From assembly GCA_039815415.1 (NCBI GenBank), contig JBCBZH010000085.1:1-14696 (forward strand): a DNA stretch of 14,696 nucleotides. The letters run 5' to 3'. The translations under genes were made by a program, and so were the position numbers. Under the pieces are notes generated by a model that was given only the letters and a program-made list of their open reading frames with translations, did no database searches and had not been told where the DNA came from. The stretch is from JBCBZH01 sp039815415. GTDB lineage: Bacteria > Bacteroidota > Rhodothermia > Rhodothermales > Rubricoccaceae. This document shows, piece after piece, positions 6,453-13,579 of the stretch. How positions within the stretch are numbered: the first letter of the stretch is position 1; every line of letters begins with the position of its first letter.

Positions 6453-7718
6453 ATGAATGGAACGAGCGCTCGCCTGAGCACCATGATGTTCCTGCAGTTC
6501 TTCGTCTGGGGCGCCTGGTACACCACCGTCGCGGTCTACATGAGTGCTCAGGGCCTCAGCGACCTGACACACTGGCCCTATACGGTCAATCCGGTGGCGG
6601 CCATCGTGGCTCCGTTCTTCCTCGGGCTGGTGGCGGACCGCTACTTCGCCGCGCAGAAGGTCTATGGCGTGCTGCACCTGCTCGGCGGGGCCTTCATGCT
6701 GCTCGCCCCGAGCACCATCGCCAACCCGACGGTCTTCATCCTGATCCTGCTGGCGTACAACCTCTGCTACATGCCCACGCTGGGCCTGTCCAACACCATC
6801 GCCTTCGAGCAGCTCGACGATCAGGAGAAGCAGTTCCCCATCATCCGGGTATTCGGCACCATCGGGTGGATCGTTGCCGGGCTGGCGATCTCGTTTGTAC
6901 TGAGCCCGGTGCTGGGCGTGGAGTCCGCCGAGGCCACCGCGTGGCCGATTTACCTGACCGGCATCGGAAGCATCCTGCTCGGCCTGTTTGCCTTCACGCT
7001 CCCCAACACGCCGCCGGTCGCGAAGGGCCAGCCAGTGTCTGTGGCGAGCATCGCGGGCGTGGACGCCTTCCGCCAGCTCGGCAGCCGCCCGTTCTACGTC
7101 TTCCTCGCAGCGAGCCTGCTCCTCTGCATCCCGCTGGCGGCCTACTACAACTTCACGCAGCTCTTCCTCGGCGCGGCAGGGTTTGAAAACATCGCCGCGA
7201 CGCAGTCGCTCGGTCAGGTGTCCGAGGTCCTGTTCATGCTCCTGATGCCCTTGCTGTTCGTGCGGTGGGGCGTCAAGTGGATGCTGGTGGCGGGCATGGC
7301 GGCCTGGGTGCTTCGCTACGCCCTGTTCGCGCTGGCTGCGCCGGAGGCTGTCACCTGGATGATCGTCGGCGGCGTACTGCTGCACGGCATCTGCTACGAC
7401 TTCTTCTTCGTCACGGGCCAGATCTACGTCGAGAAGAAGTCCACACCTGCCGTGCGCGGCCAGGCCCAGGGCCTCCTCGTGCTGGTGACCTACGGCGTCG
7501 GGATGCTGATTGGTGCCCAGGTGGCAGGCCGAGTCTTCAACGGCTTCCTCTCGGGCCGCGACGCCCTCCCGCTGGCTGAATGGGCCTCGTTCTGGTGGAT
7601 CCCCGCTGCCTTCGCAGGCATCGTGCTCGTTCTGTTCATGCTCCTCTTCAACGACCGCGTGGACGCTGACGATCCTGTCGCCAGCTCGGCGGAGACCACA
7701 ATTCCAGCTGCATCATGA
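6453..7718 (+). CDS. MFS transporter, nucleoside:H+ symporter (NupG/YegT-like) family
   Basis: This inner-membrane proton symporter has 421 aa and about 12 hydrophobic helices. The N-terminal signature LSTMMFLQFFVWGAWYTTVA, then LGLVADRYFAAQKV in the loop after helix 2 and ACYNLCYMPTLGLSNTIAF-like helix 4 (here AYNLCYMPTLGLSNTIAFEQ), matches the nucleoside:H+ symporter family (PF03825). A family signature cannot fix the substrate. In this locus the likely cargo is the sugar or keto-sugar released by the neighbouring enzymes rather than a nucleoside, which is inference. The last ~18 residues (VDADDPVASSAETTIPAAS) are a polar tail holding one decamer copy (7679). Its stop overlaps the next gene's ATG (ATGA at 7715-7718). 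The start at 6453 gives the standard N-terminus and follows a C/T-rich leader. Confidence 0.9.
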   Translation: MNGTSARLSTMMFLQFFVWGAWYTTVAVYMSAQGLSDLTHWPYTVNPVAAIVAPFFLGLVADRYFAAQKVYGVLHLLGGAFMLLAPSTIANPTVFILILLAYNLCYMPTLGLSNTIAFEQLDDQEKQFPIIRVFGTIGWIVAGLAISFVLSPVLGVESAEATAWPIYLTGIGSILLGLFAFTLPNTPPVAKGQPVSVASIAGVDAFRQLGSRPFYVFLAASLLLCIPLAAYYNFTQLFLGAAGFENIAATQSLGQVSEVLFMLLMPLLFVRWGVKWMLVAGMAAWVLRYALFALAAPEAVTWMIVGGVLLHGICYDFFFVTGQIYVEKKSTPAVRGQAQGLLVLVTYGVGMLIGAQVAGRVFNGFLSGRDALPLAEWASFWWIPAAFAGIVLVLFMLLFNDRVDADDPVASSAETTIPAAS

Positions 7719-8308
7719 TGGACGTCAACACCTCAATGGATCGCCGCACAGCCCTACGGCGCCTGTCCTATGCCCTCGGCGGCATCGCCAGCGCACCGCT
7801 GGTCTCCGGGCTCCTCGGCGGATGCCAGGCGCCTGCGCCCGACGAGCTGGCTGCCTATGAGTACGCCACACTGGACGCGCCGCAGCAGGATCTGCTCTCG
7901 GCGCTCGTGGACCACATCATCCCGGCCACCGACACGCCCGGTGCTGCCGAGGCGGGCGTCCCGCAGTTCATCGACAAGATGATGACGGACTGGTACGACG
8001 CCGAGGACCGAGACGCCTTCCTCGCGGGCCTGGCAACGGTCGATGCCCGTGCCGAGGGCGGCTCGTTCATCGCGCTGGCGGAAGACGCCCGCGCCGCGCT
8101 GGTGACCGAGATGGACGCCGAGGCGTACGAGCCTCGCCCCGAGGATGCCCCGCCAGGGCCGCCCTTCTTCCGCCAGCTCAAAGACCTAACCCTCTCGGGC
8201 TACTACACCTCCGAGGTCGGCGCCACCGAGGAGCTGCAGTGGCTCGCCGCTCCGGGTCGCTACGAAGCGGACATCCCGCTTTCCGAGGTGGGCCGTACGT
8301 GGGCCTGA
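7715..8308 (+). CDS. Gluconate 2-dehydrogenase subunit 3-like small subunit (Tat/lipoprotein)
   Basis: This 197-aa small subunit of a membrane-side flavin dehydrogenase belongs to the gluconate_2-dh3 family (PF13618). The motif LLSALVDHIIPATDTPGAAE (60-79) followed by AGVPQFID is diagnostic. The N-terminus has twin-Arg pairs (RR at 10-11 and 15-16), a hydrophobic stretch and LLGGC (lipid Cys37), so it is probably Tat-exported and lipid-anchored. In gluconate and FAD-glucose dehydrogenases the small subunit carries the Tat signal for the flavoprotein. The GMC protein encoded next has no signal of its own, which fits co-export. The ATG overlaps the MFS stop by 4 bp; a second start at codon 8 (MDRRTAL) is equally plausible. 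No CXXCH haem motif is present here or elsewhere in the locus. Confidence 0.88.
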   Translation: MMDVNTSMDRRTALRRLSYALGGIASAPLVSGLLGGCQAPAPDELAAYEYATLDAPQQDLLSALVDHIIPATDTPGAAEAGVPQFIDKMMTDWYDAEDRDAFLAGLATVDARAEGGSFIALAEDARAALVTEMDAEAYEPRPEDAPPGPPFFRQLKDLTLSGYYTSEVGATEELQWLAAPGRYEADIPLSEVGRTWA

Positions 8309-8407
8309 TTCGGTTCCGAGTTGAGAGTACCACGTTGAACGGCGGAGCTCTCAGCCGCCAGCCTGACGCCTCAGACAGACGATCACACCTCAGAACGCTT
8401 CACTCCG

Positions 8408-10168
8408 ATGCCATACGACGACGCTAGCTCGATCCCCAAGCTCAAGACGATCCAGGTCCGGCAGACCTCCGAGCCCTACGATGCCATCGTGATCGGCTCA
8501 GGCATCTCGGGCGGCTGGGCGGCCAAGGAGTTGACCGAGAAAGGTCTCAAGACACTTGTGCTGGAGCGCGGACGCAACGTGGAGCACGGCGCCGACTACA
8601 TCACCGAACACAAGGCACCGTGGGAGATGGAGTTCCACGGACGCGGCGACCGCCAGATGTGGGCGGAGCGCAAGCCCATGCAGGTCAAAGGCGGCGTGAT
8701 CAACGAGTACACAGAGCACTGGTACGTCGACGACGTAGACCATCCGTATGAGACGGGCGGGGATGGCGCCGACGACGAGTTCCTCTGGATCCGGGGCTAC
8801 CACCTCGGGGGCCGGTCTCTGATGTGGGGCCGCCAGTGCTACCGCCTCTCCGACATGGACTTCACCGCCAACGAGCGCGAAGGCCGAGGCACGCCCTGGC
8901 CCATCGGCTACGACGACATCGCGCCCTGGTACAGCTACGTGGAGCGCTTCGCAGGCATCACAGGCGAGGCGCTTGACCTGCAGCAAGTCCCGGACAGCGA
9001 GTTCCTCCCGCCGATGCCACTGACCGCCGTTGAGCAACAGGTCCGAGACGCCATCGCACGCGACTTCAATGGTCGGGTGCTAACCATTGGCCGGGCTGCC
9101 GTTCTCACGCAGGCTCACAACGGACGCAGCGCCTGCCACTACTGCGGAACCTGTGACCGGGGCTGCTCGGCCGGCGCCTACTTCTCATCGCTCTCGTCCA
9201 CCCTCCCCGCTGCAGAAGCCACCGGTAACCTCACCATCCGTCCGGACTCCATCGTCCACTCGCTGATCTACGACGAGACCGCCGACCGCGTGACCGGCGT
9301 GCGGGTCATCGACCGGAATACGAAGGAAGAGATGGAGTTCTCCGCCAAGCTGGTGTTCCTCAACGCCAGCGCGATCGGGTCGGCGCAGATCCTGATGCAG
9401 ACGACCACGCCCCGCTTCCCCAACGGGCTGGGGAATCAGTCCGGCCTGCTCGGCAAGGGCATCATGGACCACCACTTCCGTGTGGGCGCCAGCGGCACCT
9501 TCGAGGGCTTCGAGGACCGCTATACGTTCGGCAACCGCCCCAACGGCATCTACATCCCGCGCTTCCAGAACCTCCCGTGGGACGCCAGCTCGAACCGCGA
9601 CTTCGCGCGCGGCTACGGCTACCAGGGCGGCGCGTGGCGCGACGGCTGGGGCCGAGGCGGCTGGAATCCAGGCGTGGGTGCCGACTTGAAAAACGCGCTC
9701 CGCACCCCCGGACCGTGGCGCATGGGCATCACGGCCTTCGGCGAGATCCTCGCCGACGACGACAACCGCCTCGAGCTGACGGACCGGACCGACCCATGGG
9801 GCATCCCCATTCCGCGGATCGTGGGCACGCTGGGCGACAACGAGCTGAGGATGCGCCAGGGCGCGATGGCCGACGCCGCCGAGATGCTTGAAGCCGCTGG
9901 CGCCATCGACGTGAACAGCTACGATGGCAAGTACCACTTTGGCGAGGGCATCCACGAGATGGGCACTGCCCGCATGAGCGCCACGCCCGAGACGGGCTGC
10001 GTGGACGAGTGGAACCGCGTCCATGAGATTCCCAACCTCTACGTCACCGACGGCGCCTTCATGACCTCTGCCGGGTGCCAGAACCCCTCGCTCACCTACA
10101 TGGCGTTCACGGCCCGCGCCGTAGACCACGCCGTCACCGCCGTCAACCGGGGCGACTTGAGAGTGTGA
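8408..10168 (+). CDS. GMC-family FAD oxidoreductase, probable glycoside 3-dehydrogenase catalytic subunit
   Basis: This 586-aa flavoprotein would oxidise a sugar hydroxyl, most likely C3-OH of a glycoside given the DUF1080 partner. The Rossmann motif AIVIGSGISGGWAAKEL has its glycines at 30, 32 and 35, with acidic E53 at the end of strand 2. GGRSLMWGRQCYR is the second FAD-contact region. A four-Cys cluster, C243-x2-C246-x2-C249-x3-C253 (CHYCGTCDRGC), lies where bacterial FAD-glucose dehydrogenase carries a [3Fe-4S] cluster, though spacing differs. The C-terminal domain supplies the catalytic pair His516 (HEMGTARM) and Asn559 (GCQNPSLT). There is no signal peptide; the subunit-3 protein 99 bp upstream probably carries it through Tat. 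The electron acceptor is unknown. One decamer copy sits at 9583 (DASSN). A gluconate-dehydrogenase role remains possible. Confidence 0.9.
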   Translation: MPYDDASSIPKLKTIQVRQTSEPYDAIVIGSGISGGWAAKELTEKGLKTLVLERGRNVEHGADYITEHKAPWEMEFHGRGDRQMWAERKPMQVKGGVINEYTEHWYVDDVDHPYETGGDGADDEFLWIRGYHLGGRSLMWGRQCYRLSDMDFTANEREGRGTPWPIGYDDIAPWYSYVERFAGITGEALDLQQVPDSEFLPPMPLTAVEQQVRDAIARDFNGRVLTIGRAAVLTQAHNGRSACHYCGTCDRGCSAGAYFSSLSSTLPAAEATGNLTIRPDSIVHSLIYDETADRVTGVRVIDRNTKEEMEFSAKLVFLNASAIGSAQILMQTTTPRFPNGLGNQSGLLGKGIMDHHFRVGASGTFEGFEDRYTFGNRPNGIYIPRFQNLPWDASSNRDFARGYGYQGGAWRDGWGRGGWNPGVGADLKNALRTPGPWRMGITAFGEILADDDNRLELTDRTDPWGIPIPRIVGTLGDNELRMRQGAMADAAEMLEAAGAIDVNSYDGKYHFGEGIHEMGTARMSATPETGCVDEWNRVHEIPNLYVTDGAFMTSAGCQNPSLTYMAFTARAVDHAVTAVNRGDLRV

Positions 10169-10169
10169 T

Positions 10170-10244
10170 GGGTGAGGAGTGAAGGGTGAGGAGCCCTTTT
10201 CTCCGACCGACTCATCCCTCCTTACTCATCACTCCTTACCCATG
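10170..10244. repeat. Inverted heptad-type repeat between the GMC and Gfo/Idh genes
   Basis: The purine-rich left arm (10170-10193, GGGTGAGGAGTGAAGGGTGA then GGAG) is nearly the reverse complement of the right arm (10217-10240), about 20 of 24 positions by eye. The right arm is built of 7-mers running into the start codon: ACTCATC, CCTCCTT, ACTCATC, ACTCCTT, ACCCATG. The whole 73-bp spacer is this structure. It could act as an RNA hairpin between the cistrons, or be a passive repeat. Confidence 0.65.
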
Positions 10245-11675
10245 CAACGCCGCACCTTTGTTCGCACCGCCGCCGCCGGAGCCATCGCCCCGGCCATCGT
10301 TCCCCGCCACGTCCTGGGCGGCGTCGGCTTCACCGCCCCGAGCGATACCCTCGTCATCGGGATGATCGGCGCAGGGGGCATGGGCGCAGGCAACGCCAGC
10401 GCGCTGGTGGGCCGCGACGACGTGCGCATCGGCTCGCTGGCGGACATCGACATGGGGCAGGTGCTCCAGGCGGTCACCGGCCGTATCGAGTCCGACAACC
10501 CCAACCGCCAGGCGCAAGGACGCCTCCTCGGAGACGCGTACGAACGAGCCACGCGCTACACCGACTATCGCGAGATGCTGGCACGCGAGAGCGGGCTGGA
10601 CGCCGTGATCGTCGCCACGCCGGACCACATCCATGCCCACGCTGCGATGATGGCGATGCACCGTGGCCTTCATGTCTACGTCCAGAAGCCCCTCGCAGCA
10701 ACGGTCCAGGAATGCCGCTGGCTGAGTGCGATGTCTGAGACGAGCGACGTGGTCACGCAGATGGGCAACCAGGGCCACTCCGGCGCCGACGGACGGCGTG
10801 TGGTGGAAGTCGTTCGAGCTGGCGTTCTCGGCCCCATTCGCGAGATCCAGGCGTGGACGAACCGACCGAATGGCTGGTGGCGCCAGGGCCTGCCCGCCAC
10901 CGACCCGGAGCCCACACCGGAGGGCATCGACTGGGACCTCTATCTCGGCCCCAACGAGGCGGAGCCCTACCGCCCAGGCATCCACCCATTCGGCTGGCGT
11001 GGCTGGGTCGGGTTCGGGACCGGCTCCCTCGGCGACATGGGCGCCCACCTCGTCGACTTCCCCATCTGGGCCCTGGACCTGCCGCGCCCGAGCCGCGTGG
11101 AGACCCGCCACACGCCCTGGGGCGGCGACCGTGATGACCCAGCGACCTACCCACTCGCAACTGTCACGACCTACGATTTCCCTCACCTCGGCGCGGACTC
11201 GGGCGAGGCCAACGCAGGCCAAGAGCTTCGCATGACGTGGTACGACGGAGGCCTCCTCCCTGCCACGCCCCGGAGTGCACCCGACGGCTTCACGCTCGAC
11301 CCCAACGGTGGCGTGATGTTCATTGGCGACCGGGGCATCCTCGTCCACGAGACCTACGGCTCCAACCCGCGCTTCCTGCCTGCTGCCGATGGCCTCGACC
11401 TCACACGCGAAGCCGCGAGCGTCCCTCAGACACTCCCCCGGATCGACGGCCACGAAGCGAACTGGATTCGTGCGATCCAGGGCGAGGAGTCCATCTCGTG
11501 CCCGATTCCGTACGCCGCGCACCTGACCGAGATCATGCTGCTGGGGGTCTCCGCAATGCGTGCCGGTGCTCCACTGGCCGTGGGCCTCGATGGCCAGATC
11601 CTCAACCGCACCGATGCGGATGCCATTCTCGGCCGCAGCTACCGTTCTGGCTGGAACCCTGAGAACGCGGGATAA
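10242..11675 (+). CDS. Tat-exported Gfo/Idh/MocA-family oxidoreductase
   Basis: This 477-aa NAD(P)-dependent sugar oxidoreductase is probably periplasmic. The start at 10242 gives a Tat signal (QRRTFVR, then AAAGAIAPAIV); a start at 10179 would translate the spacer repeat and bury the signal. The Rossmann motif is VIGMIGAGGMGAG with glycines at 43, 45 and 48. ATPDHIHAHAA (125-135) follows, and the usual EKP is QKP here (Gln148-Lys149-Pro150), a variant common in exported members. MGNQGHSG (174-181) and GTGSLGDMGAHLVDFP are family features. Exported members carry a tightly bound cofactor, as in Zymomonas glucose-fructose oxidoreductase. In the locus it may oxidise the sugar or reduce a keto-sugar; which cannot be decided. 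One decamer copy is at 10815 (RAG). Confidence 0.9.
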   Translation: MQRRTFVRTAAAGAIAPAIVPRHVLGGVGFTAPSDTLVIGMIGAGGMGAGNASALVGRDDVRIGSLADIDMGQVLQAVTGRIESDNPNRQAQGRLLGDAYERATRYTDYREMLARESGLDAVIVATPDHIHAHAAMMAMHRGLHVYVQKPLAATVQECRWLSAMSETSDVVTQMGNQGHSGADGRRVVEVVRAGVLGPIREIQAWTNRPNGWWRQGLPATDPEPTPEGIDWDLYLGPNEAEPYRPGIHPFGWRGWVGFGTGSLGDMGAHLVDFPIWALDLPRPSRVETRHTPWGGDRDDPATYPLATVTTYDFPHLGADSGEANAGQELRMTWYDGGLLPATPRSAPDGFTLDPNGGVMFIGDRGILVHETYGSNPRFLPAADGLDLTREAASVPQTLPRIDGHEANWIRAIQGEESISCPIPYAAHLTEIMLLGVSAMRAGAPLAVGLDGQILNRTDADAILGRSYRSGWNPENAG

Positions 11676-11688
11676 GCCCCTACACACG

Positions 11689-12540
11689 ATGAACCGCCGT
11701 TCCTTTCTCCGCACGTCTGGCACCGCACTCGCAGCCATGACTGTCGCCAGCTCGACCGCCATGAAGGCCTTCGCCGCTGCCCACTCCGCAGGCGTCCCCG
11801 ATGCACTCGGCATCCAGCTCTACTCGCTGCGTGACATCTTCCCCGGCGACGTGATCGGGACGCTGGATATGCTCAAGCGCTTCGGCTACGACGAGGTCGA
11901 GTTCGCCGGGCTCCATGAACGAACGCCTGCCGTCATGCGCGGCGCGATCGACACCCTCGGGCTGGCGTCTCCAGCCGCCCACATGGGCCTCGCTGCCATC
12001 CTCGCTGATGAGGATGCTGCGTTTGCGATGTGCGAGACGATGGGACATGAGTACCTCGTCGTCCCGTGGCTCGCGCCGGAGGACCGGCCTGATCGCGACG
12101 GCTACCTCGAGCTGGCGGACCGCCTCAACGCCCTCGGCGAACGCTCCAAAGCCGCAGGCGTCCAGCTCGGCTACCACAACCACGACTTTGAGTTCGACAC
12201 GTTCGGAGGTGACACCCCGGCCTACGACGACTTCGTCGGGCGCCTCGACCCCGATCTGGTGGTGATGGAGCTGGACCTCTACTGGATCGCGAAGGCGGGC
12301 TACGATCCGCTGACCTACTTCGAGCGCTTCCCCGGCCGCTTCCCACTCTGGCATGTGAAGGACGGCGCCGGAGCCGACTGGGGCCAGACCGACGTGGGGG
12401 ACGGGCAGATCGACTTCGCCCGCCTCTTTGCCGCCAGCTCGACGGCTGGCCTGAAACACGCCTTCATGGAGCACGACAACCCGGAGGACTCGCTCGCCTT
12501 CGCCCGCGCGAGCCTGGAGTACGTCGAGTCCCTTCGCTAG
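11689..12540 (+). CDS. Tat-exported sugar phosphate isomerase/epimerase-like TIM barrel
   Basis: This 283-aa xylose-isomerase-like TIM barrel (AP endonuclease 2 superfamily) probably acts on a keto-sugar outside the cytoplasm. The start at 11689 gives a Tat signal (NRRSFLR, Ala-rich core, likely cut near AFAAAH). The barrel opens with DALGIQLYSLRD (38-49). Probable metal or substrate residues are H163/H165/E168 (GYHNHDFEF), E194/D196 (VMELDLYW), H222 and D225 (WHVKDG) and E261 (FMEHD). Despite the family name a phosphorylated substrate is unlikely for an exported protein. Relatives near DUF1080 genes are thought to act as epimerases or hydratases on 3-keto-sugar intermediates. Decamer copies are in the signal peptide (11745), at LELA (12108) and at AASST (12432). 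It follows the Gfo/Idh stop after 13 bp. Confidence 0.88.
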   Translation: MNRRSFLRTSGTALAAMTVASSTAMKAFAAAHSAGVPDALGIQLYSLRDIFPGDVIGTLDMLKRFGYDEVEFAGLHERTPAVMRGAIDTLGLASPAAHMGLAAILADEDAAFAMCETMGHEYLVVPWLAPEDRPDRDGYLELADRLNALGERSKAAGVQLGYHNHDFEFDTFGGDTPAYDDFVGRLDPDLVVMELDLYWIAKAGYDPLTYFERFPGRFPLWHVKDGAGADWGQTDVGDGQIDFARLFAASSTAGLKHAFMEHDNPEDSLAFARASLEYVESLR

Positions 12541-12561
12541 AAGGCCTGTGGCCCCAGCCCC

Positions 12562-13446
12562 ATGAACCGTCGCGACCTTCTCCGCTCCGCCGCCCTCGCG
12601 CCGCTGGCCGGGTGCGCCCCCATCGCGCTGGCGACGTCTGAGCCCTCGCCAGCTTGGGACGTTGAGCCCGCTCGAGGTTCGCAGTCGTTCCAGCACTCCG
12701 TCTGCCAGTGGTGCTTCTCGGACTGGTCGCTCGACGAGCTGTGCGCCACGGCTGCGGAGTTGGGCATCGCCTCCGTCGAGCTGGTACAGCCCTCCGACGC
12801 ACCGACGCTGGAGGCCCACGGCCTGATCTGCGCCATGACGGCCCATCCGCCAGACGTGAACGACGCGCTCCGCCGAGGGTGGAACAAGACAGAGCATCAC
12901 GAGACCCTCGTCCCGGCCTACAAACGCCAGCTCGAGGCCACCGCTGCTGTGGGCTGGCCCAACCTGATCGTGTTCTCGGGCAACCGAGACGGCCAAGACG
13001 ATGCCGAGGGCCTGGAGACGATGATGCGCGGCATCGAGCAGATTCTCCCCGACGCCGAGCGACTGGGTGTCACGATCTGCCTCGAGCTGTTCAACTCGAA
13101 GGTGGACCACCCGGACTACATGGCCGACTCGACGGCGTGGGGCGTCGAGCTGGTGGACCGCCTCGGCTCGCGGCGCTTCAAGCTGCTCTACGACATCTAC
13201 CACATGCAGATCATGGAGGGCGACGTGATCCGCACCATCCTGGAGAACCAGCGCGCCATCGCGCACTTCCACACGGCGGGCGTGCCGGGCCGCAACGAGA
13301 TCGACGAGACGCAGGAGCTGTTCTACCCGGCCATCATGCGAGCCTTGGACGAGGCCGGTTTTCCTGGATTCGTCGCACAGGAGTTCATCCCTACGGGCGA
13401 CCCACGCACCGCGCTGGCGGATGCCATTGCCCGGTGCTCCGTCTAG
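12562..13446 (+). CDS. Hydroxypyruvate isomerase-like TIM barrel, Tat lipoprotein
   Basis: This 294-aa hydroxypyruvate-isomerase (Hyi)-like TIM barrel has a combined Tat and lipoprotein signal: NRRDLLR, then LAGC with lipid Cys18. Metal and substrate positions typical of Hyi-type barrels are Glu175 (CLELFNSK), Asp211 with His214 (YDIYHMQ), His237 plus GRNE at 243-246 (AHFHTAGVPGRNE), and Glu274 (AQEFIP). VFSGNRDG (137-144) matches the strand-4 region. Since it is predicted to be anchored outside the cytoplasm, hydroxypyruvate itself is doubtful; a keto-sugar from the DUF1080 reaction is more likely, by inference. It is the last gene of the locus, 21 bp after the first TIM barrel. One decamer copy (12925) encodes RQLE. 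Confidence 0.88.
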   Translation: MNRRDLLRSAALAPLAGCAPIALATSEPSPAWDVEPARGSQSFQHSVCQWCFSDWSLDELCATAAELGIASVELVQPSDAPTLEAHGLICAMTAHPPDVNDALRRGWNKTEHHETLVPAYKRQLEATAAVGWPNLIVFSGNRDGQDDAEGLETMMRGIEQILPDAERLGVTICLELFNSKVDHPDYMADSTAWGVELVDRLGSRRFKLLYDIYHMQIMEGDVIRTILENQRAIAHFHTAGVPGRNEIDETQELFYPAIMRALDEAGFPGFVAQEFIPTGDPRTALADAIARCSV

Positions 13447-13471
13447 ACACGGTGCCCGCTCGACGGTCTCT

Positions 13472-13503
13472 CGCCAGCTCGAAGTCATGACCTCGAGCTG
13501 GCG
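13472..13503. repeat. Intergenic inverted pair of the CGCCAGCTCGA motif
   Basis: CGCCAGCTCGA (13472-13482) and TCGAGCTGGCG (13493-13503) form a perfect 11-bp stem around a 10-nt loop that contains the palindrome GTCATGAC. It lies 25 bp after the TIM-barrel stop and 24 bp before the convergent terminator hairpin. Paired copies near terminators are a hallmark of known DNA uptake sequences; here that role is inferred. Confidence 0.85.
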
Positions 13504-13527
13504 GATCCCTGTCTGCCAGATGCAGAA

Positions 13528-13556
13528 AGGGCCGCGCTCATGACAAGCGCGGCCCT
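13528..13556. terminator. Bidirectional hairpin terminator between convergent genes
   Basis: AGGGCCGCGCT (13528-13538) and AGCGCGGCCCT (13546-13556) are exact complements, an 11-bp stem that is almost all G/C with a 7-nt loop (CATGACA). On the minus strand the stem is followed by TTTC, so it suits the aldehyde dehydrogenase best; on the plus strand no T-run follows. The position between two convergent stop codons supports termination in both directions. Confidence 0.8.
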
Positions 13557-13579
13557 GGCGGTGTGGTGAATCCGCAGGC

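Noticed and set aside
9134..9166. Haem c-binding motif in the GMC protein
   Set aside because: The cluster reads CHYCGTCDRGC; no Cys-x2-Cys-His is present, so it is not a cytochrome c site.
10179..10241. Upstream start for the Gfo/Idh gene
   Set aside because: It would translate the inverted spacer repeat and place the Tat signal 21 residues inside the protein.
11560..11688. Upstream start for the first TIM-barrel gene
   Set aside because: It would overlap the Gfo/Idh gene by over 100 bp and hide a good Tat signal that begins at 11689.
10236..11813. Minus-strand open frame (525 codons) opposite the Gfo/Idh gene
   Set aside because: Same reason: antisense shadow of a clear Gfo/Idh protein, no domain or signal recognised.
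13472..13503. Motif inverted pair as the terminator of the sugar locus
   Set aside because: It has no T-run and the same pair occurs inside coding sequence at 2835 and 4747; the separate hairpin at 13528-13556 is the better terminator.
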